From: Betaproteobacteria bacterium
Lineage (GTDB): Bacteria; Pseudomonadota; Gammaproteobacteria; Burkholderiales; Usitatibacteraceae
Length of the DNA stretch: 64,000 bases
Assembly: GCA_016711875.1 (NCBI GenBank)
Contig: JADJSD010000001.1
Coordinates: 372,001 to 436,000, forward strand
Direction: 5' to 3'
Of the stretch, positions 60,283-64,000 are shown one piece after another (the stretch's first letter is position 1; each line of letters starts with the position of its first letter). A program made the translations under genes and the position numbers. The notes under the pieces were generated by a model. That model had not been told where the DNA came from, did not search any database, and saw only the letters and a program-made list of their open reading frames with translations.

Positions 60283-61896
60283 CTATCGCCGGCGGGCGGG
60301 TCCCTGCACCACGGGCGAGGAGAGCGTGCCGAGGAACCGCACCAGGTCGCGCCGCTCCCCGTCCGTCAGCGCGACCGGCTGCAGCTCCGAGCCCGAACCG
60401 TGCCCATGCCCCCTCGAGGTCGTGACGGGCGTCGACTCCGGCGCGCGCGCGTAGTGGTCGACCACCGCCTCAAGCGTCGCGAGCTGCCCCGCGTGCATGT
60501 AGGGCGCACGCTCGGCCACGCCGCGAAGCGACGGCGTCTTGAAGGCGCGCCGCAGCACCGGGTCGATCGCGTTGATGAAACGCAGTTCGCGGCAGGCGTC
60601 CGGCTTCGCGTCGCTGAAGGGGCCGAGGCAGTTGAACTCGTCGGCCTGCACGGCCTTCGCGCCCGCGGCGCGGCCCGGATCGGGGTTCGCGGCCTCGAGC
60701 GGCGGCACGCGCGTCGAGTGGAAGAAGTGGTCCGTGAAGAGCGGCCCGTTGTGGCACGTGATGCACTGCCCCTTGCCGAGGAACACCTTGAGCCCGTTCG
60801 CCTCCTCCTCGTCGAGGATCGAGGCCGCGCGCCGTTCGCCCCGCGCCAACGCCTCGGCGAAGCGGTCGAACCGCGAAGGCTCGTGGCGGAGCGTCGCCTC
60901 CCACGCGGCGATGGCCTTGCCGACGTGGGCGAAGACGCGCGAGACGGCCGCGCGCGTGGCGGGCGGCATCGATTCCCACGCCGCCATCTCTTCCGCGGTG
61001 CCGAGCGGGCCGGCGTCCTGCGGGGATTCGGGCAGGTCGGGGAAGCGGCCGAAGATCGCGCGATAGTCGGCCCGGTAGTGCGCCTTCACCAGGCGCGCCA
61101 CGCGAAGCCGGTTGATGCCGTGCTCCCGCGCGTCCTCCAGCGGCGCGAGGGCCTGCGACCACAGGCTGTCCTTGCGGCCATCCCAGAAAAGCCAGGGGCC
61201 GCGTCCGGCGAAGGCGAGCGGCATCGTGCGCCTCGCGGTGAGCCCGATCGCCTCGCCGCGCGGCTTGCCGTCCTGGAACTGCAGCGCCGCGTCGTGGCAA
61301 GTGGCGCAGGCGACGCGGCCATTCGCCGAGAAACGCGGGTCGGCGAAGAGCCGCTTGCCCAGGGCCGCGGCGGCCGGCTTCCCTTCATGCGCGTTGGTGG
61401 GGTCGGCCCGGCGGGCCGGCAACCGCGACAGCCGCAGCGAGGCGATGAGCGCGGTCTCCTCCGACGAGAATTCCACCGGCGGCGCGATGACGACCTCGAA
61501 GGCCGTCACGTCGGAATCCGGCAGTTTCTGCACCGCGATGAGCACTTCCCACCGGCCGGGCATCGTGAATTTCATGCCCTCGATCTCGTAGGTGCCCGGC
61601 GCGCTCTCGCGCGTCACCTTCGGTCGCGTGGGCAGGCCGTGCCCGTGCTCGGGCATGCCGCCGTTCACGTAGACGAGCGCCCCGGCGACGGGCACGCCGC
61701 CGGGCGTGGCCACCTTCACGCGCCAGGCATGGATGTCGTGCAGCGGGATCCGCGCCGGCGGCAAGAGCGTCACGGCGAAGTGGCCGTTCGGCGAAGTGCG
61801 CGAGAGGACCGGGGCCGCGAACGCGGCCGCCGGGACGACGGCAAGGGCGAGAGCCGCGCAGGCGAGGAAGTCGCGTGCGCGGCCCGGCCGCACCAT
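60283..61896 (-). CDS. YtkA-like domain fused to diheme cytochrome c peroxidase
   Basis: 537 residues. Signal peptide to about 28. Residues about 35-130 form a YtkA/FixH-like beta domain (YVNGGMPEHGHGLPTRPKV). From about 160 the MauG/CcpA-type peroxidase carries two hemes (CATCH, CITCH) with YMHAGQLATLEAVVDHY near the end. It could reduce peroxide in the periplasm. The fusion is unusual. Confidence 0.87.
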   Translation of the reverse strand: MVRPGRARDFLACAALALAVVPAAAFAAPVLSRTSPNGHFAVTLLPPARIPLHDIHAWRVKVATPGGVPVAGALVYVNGGMPEHGHGLPTRPKVTRESAPGTYEIEGMKFTMPGRWEVLIAVQKLPDSDVTAFEVVIAPPVEFSSEETALIASLRLSRLPARRADPTNAHEGKPAAAALGKRLFADPRFSANGRVACATCHDAALQFQDGKPRGEAIGLTARRTMPLAFAGRGPWLFWDGRKDSLWSQALAPLEDAREHGINRLRVARLVKAHYRADYRAIFGRFPDLPESPQDAGPLGTAEEMAAWESMPPATRAAVSRVFAHVGKAIAAWEATLRHEPSRFDRFAEALARGERRAASILDEEEANGLKVFLGKGQCITCHNGPLFTDHFFHSTRVPPLEAANPDPGRAAGAKAVQADEFNCLGPFSDAKPDACRELRFINAIDPVLRRAFKTPSLRGVAERAPYMHAGQLATLEAVVDHYARAPESTPVTTSRGHGHGSGSELQPVALTDGERRDLVRFLGTLSSPVVQGPARRR

Positions 61897-61898
61897 GC

Positions 61899-62462
61899 CT
61901 ACTTGACGGCCTTGTAGCTGAACTTCTGGCCGCCGACGGCGGCCTGGTACATGAGGCCGCCCTTGGCGATGGTGAAGATGGCCATGCCCTTGTAGTACTT
62001 GCTCACGCCCGCGGCATCGTTCTTCCCGCCGCTCACGCCGGCTGTCGCGCCCCCGGTTCCCGCCTGGGCGCCAGCGGCCGCGGTGATCGCCACCGCCGAG
62101 GCCTCCGCGCCGAACTCGAAGTTGCCGCCGGTGAACTCGCGGAAGGCGCGCTCGTCCTCGAAGAAGATGATCTGGCTGAAGGCCTGCCCGCCGAGCTGCA
62201 GGCCCACCGAGACCTGGTTCATCGTGGTGTCGCCCACGTGCTTGCCCTTCACGTACACGCGGCCGGAGCCGTGCGCGGCGCCCAGGCCCACCCCGCCCTT
62301 GCCGATGGTCGGGAAGAGCGCGTAGCCGTAGGCCTTGTCGAGGTAGTGGCCACTCTGGCTGGCGTTGCGGAAGGTCTTGAGGGCGTCGGAATAGTCATCG
62401 GCCAGCGCGGGGGCGGCCGGCAGGAACGCCAGAAGCAGGGGCAGCAGGAAGCGAGTCAGCAT
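61899..62462 (-). CDS. SYLF-domain (YSC84-related) exported protein
   Basis: 187 residues with a signal peptide (ending APALAD). SYLF/YSC84 features: YGYALFPTIGKGGVGLGAAHGSG, VSVGLQLGGQAFSQIIFFED and a C-terminal GLMYQAAVGGQKFSY. The domain binds phosphoinositide-type lipids in eukaryotes; bacterial role unclear. Divergent from the sensor gene. Confidence 0.9.
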   Translation of the reverse strand: MLTRFLLPLLLAFLPAAPALADDYSDALKTFRNASQSGHYLDKAYGYALFPTIGKGGVGLGAAHGSGRVYVKGKHVGDTTMNQVSVGLQLGGQAFSQIIFFEDERAFREFTGGNFEFGAEASAVAITAAAGAQAGTGGATAGVSGGKNDAAGVSKYYKGMAIFTIAKGGLMYQAAVGGQKFSYKAVK

Positions 62463-62576
62463 GAGTTTCTCCTGGATGGGGGAATCGAGCGGGGATGGCC
62501 CGATCGCGATGGTAAACGGGCGCGGGCGCCGCCGCATCCCGGACGTTCGTCCCCGCCCCGGGCCGGTGCCGCGGCC

Positions 62577-62590
62577 TTGACTGCGATCAA
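62577..62590. promoter_or_regulatory. FNR/Anr-type box in divergent promoter region
   Basis: TTGACTGCGATCAA has the same one-mismatch form as the site before napD. It sits between the SYLF gene (start 62462) and the sensor gene (start 62660), so it could serve either. Confidence 0.55.
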
Positions 62591-62659
62591 CGGCCGTTAG
62601 CGCCTGCGGCGCAAAGTGTCCCTTCCCGAAACCCGAAGGCCTGAGCAAACCCCGCCCCG

Positions 62660-64000
62660 ATGAAACTCGCCGGACGACACTTCACGATCCGGGCGCGCAT
62701 CTTCGCGCTCGTGCTGGCGGCGACGCTGCCGCTGGTGGCGCTCGCCTTCGCGCTCGGCGTCATGGAGTACCTCCACGCCCGCGAAGTGAGCGTGGACCGG
62801 GCGCGATCCGTGGCCCGCAACGTCGCGGTGCGCATCGAGGCCCATCTCGCGGGGCTGGAGGCCACGCTGCAGCGCCTGGCCGAGCGGCCGCGCGTGAAGT
62901 CGCTGGATCCGGCGGCCTGCGACGCGGCGATCGCGGACTACGTGAGCCTGCATCCGCAGTTCACGACGCTCGTGGTGCGCCGCGCCAACGGCGGACTCGT
63001 CTGCTCCAGCCGGAAGGACACCCTGCCCACGGTCGACCCGGAACGCTTCTCCTGGTTCGAGCCGGCCGTGCGGGCGGGCGGGTTCCGGGCGAGCGGCGCC
63101 TTCGTCGATCCGCACACCGCCCGCTGGGTCACCGTCCTCACCTACCCGATCCGCGGCGCCACGGGAGAAGTCTCGGGGATCGCGATCCTGCCCCTCGATC
63201 TCGACTCGCTCGGCCAGCGCCTGCGCGGCTCGATCCCCGACGACTTCCTCGTCGGCGTGATCGATGCCGACGACCGCTACCTCATCCGGTCCCGTCGGGG
63301 CGATACCTACCAGGGCCAGCCCCTCGCCCCGCACATCGCCCGGGCGCTTCGCGCAAGCGCCGGGGATTTCGAGGCCGAGGGTCCCGACGGCGTGGCGCGG
63401 CAGTACGCCCACCAACCCATCGCCGGCCCGGGCTGGCGCGTGGCCGCCGGCATCGAGCAGGACACGCTCGTCGCCGCCTCGCGCCGCCAGCTCGCCGCGA
63501 GCATCGCCTTCTTCGTCCCGTTCCTCCTCGCCGTGTTCTTCGTGACGTGGCGCCTGGGCCGCACCATCGCCGACCCGATCCGCGATCTCGCGAACACCGC
63601 CACCCGCCTGGCTGAAGGCGACAGCGGTGCGCGCGCCGCCGGCGCGAACCTGCGCGAGATCGACGAGGTCGCGCGGCAGCTGAACCGCATGCTCGAGGTG
63701 CAGGCCACCCACCGCGAGGCCCTGCTCGCGAGCGAGCGGCGCTTCCGCGACCTGGTCGAGAACGTCCCCAACATCGCGGTGCAGGGCTACGACCGCGAGC
63801 GCCGCGTCACCTTCTGGAACGACGCGAGCGAGCGCCTGTACGGCTGGTCGCCCGACGAGGCGCTCGGCCGCCGCCTCGAGGACCTCATCATCCCGCCGCC
63901 CATCCGCGAGATCGTGATCGAGCAGCACGCGCGCTGGGTGCGCGGCGGCCCGGGCATCCCCGCGAGCGAGCTGGTGCTGCAGAGAAAGGACGGCTCGCCC
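62660..64000 (+). CDS. Cache/HAMP/PAS sensor protein, 3' end missing
   Basis: 447 codons without a stop to the window end. N-terminal transmembrane helix (about 12-34), periplasmic dCache-like sensor (about 40-275), second helix (about 278-295), HAMP (from RTIADPIRDLANTATRLAEGD), then a PAS domain opening RFRDLVENVPNIAVQGYDRE. The output domain lies beyond the edge; a kinase or GGDEF/EAL module would be typical. Confidence 0.88.
   Translation, partial: MKLAGRHFTIRARIFALVLAATLPLVALAFALGVMEYLHAREVSVDRARSVARNVAVRIEAHLAGLEATLQRLAERPRVKSLDPAACDAAIADYVSLHPQFTTLVVRRANGGLVCSSRKDTLPTVDPERFSWFEPAVRAGGFRASGAFVDPHTARWVTVLTYPIRGATGEVSGIAILPLDLDSLGQRLRGSIPDDFLVGVIDADDRYLIRSRRGDTYQGQPLAPHIARALRASAGDFEAEGPDGVARQYAHQPIAGPGWRVAAGIEQDTLVAASRRQLAASIAFFVPFLLAVFFVTWRLGRTIADPIRDLANTATRLAEGDSGARAAGANLREIDEVARQLNRMLEVQATHREALLASERRFRDLVENVPNIAVQGYDRERRVTFWNDASERLYGWSPDEALGRRLEDLIIPPPIREIVIEQHARWVRGGPGIPASELVLQRKDGSP

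Overview
The window is GC-rich chromosomal DNA, most likely from a betaproteobacterium. The pointers are a napDAGHB operon, a DUF1924/diheme cytochrome/cytochrome b cluster with a QseB-QseC-type two-component pair, prfC, and a chromosomal integron with a canonical IntI. The lineage is inferred from gene content only. I see no rRNA, tRNA or CRISPR array, and no gap above about 300 bases lacks a gene.

Layout. (1) 1-14.86 kb: a tightly packed minus-strand run of small enzyme and accessory genes (VOC, GNAT, methyltransferases, cupins, HAD, alpha/beta hydrolase, catalase-like, ureidoglycolate lyase-like, CPBP protease, SDR), many overlapping by 1-4 bases. (2) 15.1-18.2 kb: a plus-strand pair, secreted amidase and S10 carboxypeptidase. 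(3) 18.2-20.9 kb: GFA, GNAT, DHFR-like, DUF3592 and GNAT genes on the minus strand. (4) 21.07-30.2 kb: the integron. intI reads right from 29205; attI lies just left of it; about 16 single-gene cassettes all read left, separated by attC sites. The cassettes near attI have seven well-preserved attC sites (six of 96 bp, one of 72 bp). Distal sites decay in a regular way, and a fragment resembling a class D beta-lactamase 3' end lies at the distal edge. (5) 30.3-35.4 kb: a BrnA-like/HicB-like pair with no visible toxin, then EthD, DUF4124, methyltransferase, SGNH hydrolase, fructosamine kinase and cystathionine beta-lyase genes. (6) 35.4-41.8 kb: a seven-PAS GGDEF-EAL protein and an RstA/RstB-like two-component system whose two genes are separated by a 156-bp inverted-repeat element. 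(7) 42-47 kb: a metal-acquisition operon (DUF2946, DsrE, TonB-dependent receptor, PepSY). (8) 47.1-49.7 kb: an ECF-type nickel/cobalt transporter behind a perfect NikR-type operator. (9) 49.8-55 kb: cytochrome operon with a PmrA/QseB-type box, a two-component pair, and prfC. (10) 55-60.2 kb: periplasmic nitrate reductase operon behind an FNR-type box. (11) 60.3-64 kb: a YtkA-cytochrome c peroxidase fusion, a SYLF lipoprotein-like protein, and the start of a Cache/HAMP/PAS sensor.

Five loci look broken by single-base indels: the cupin at 4.65 kb, the integron toxin at 26.5 kb, the TonB receptor at 44.35 kb, napA at 59.69 kb and the napG/napH junction. This may be real decay, but so many in 64 kb make residual sequencing error a serious alternative.
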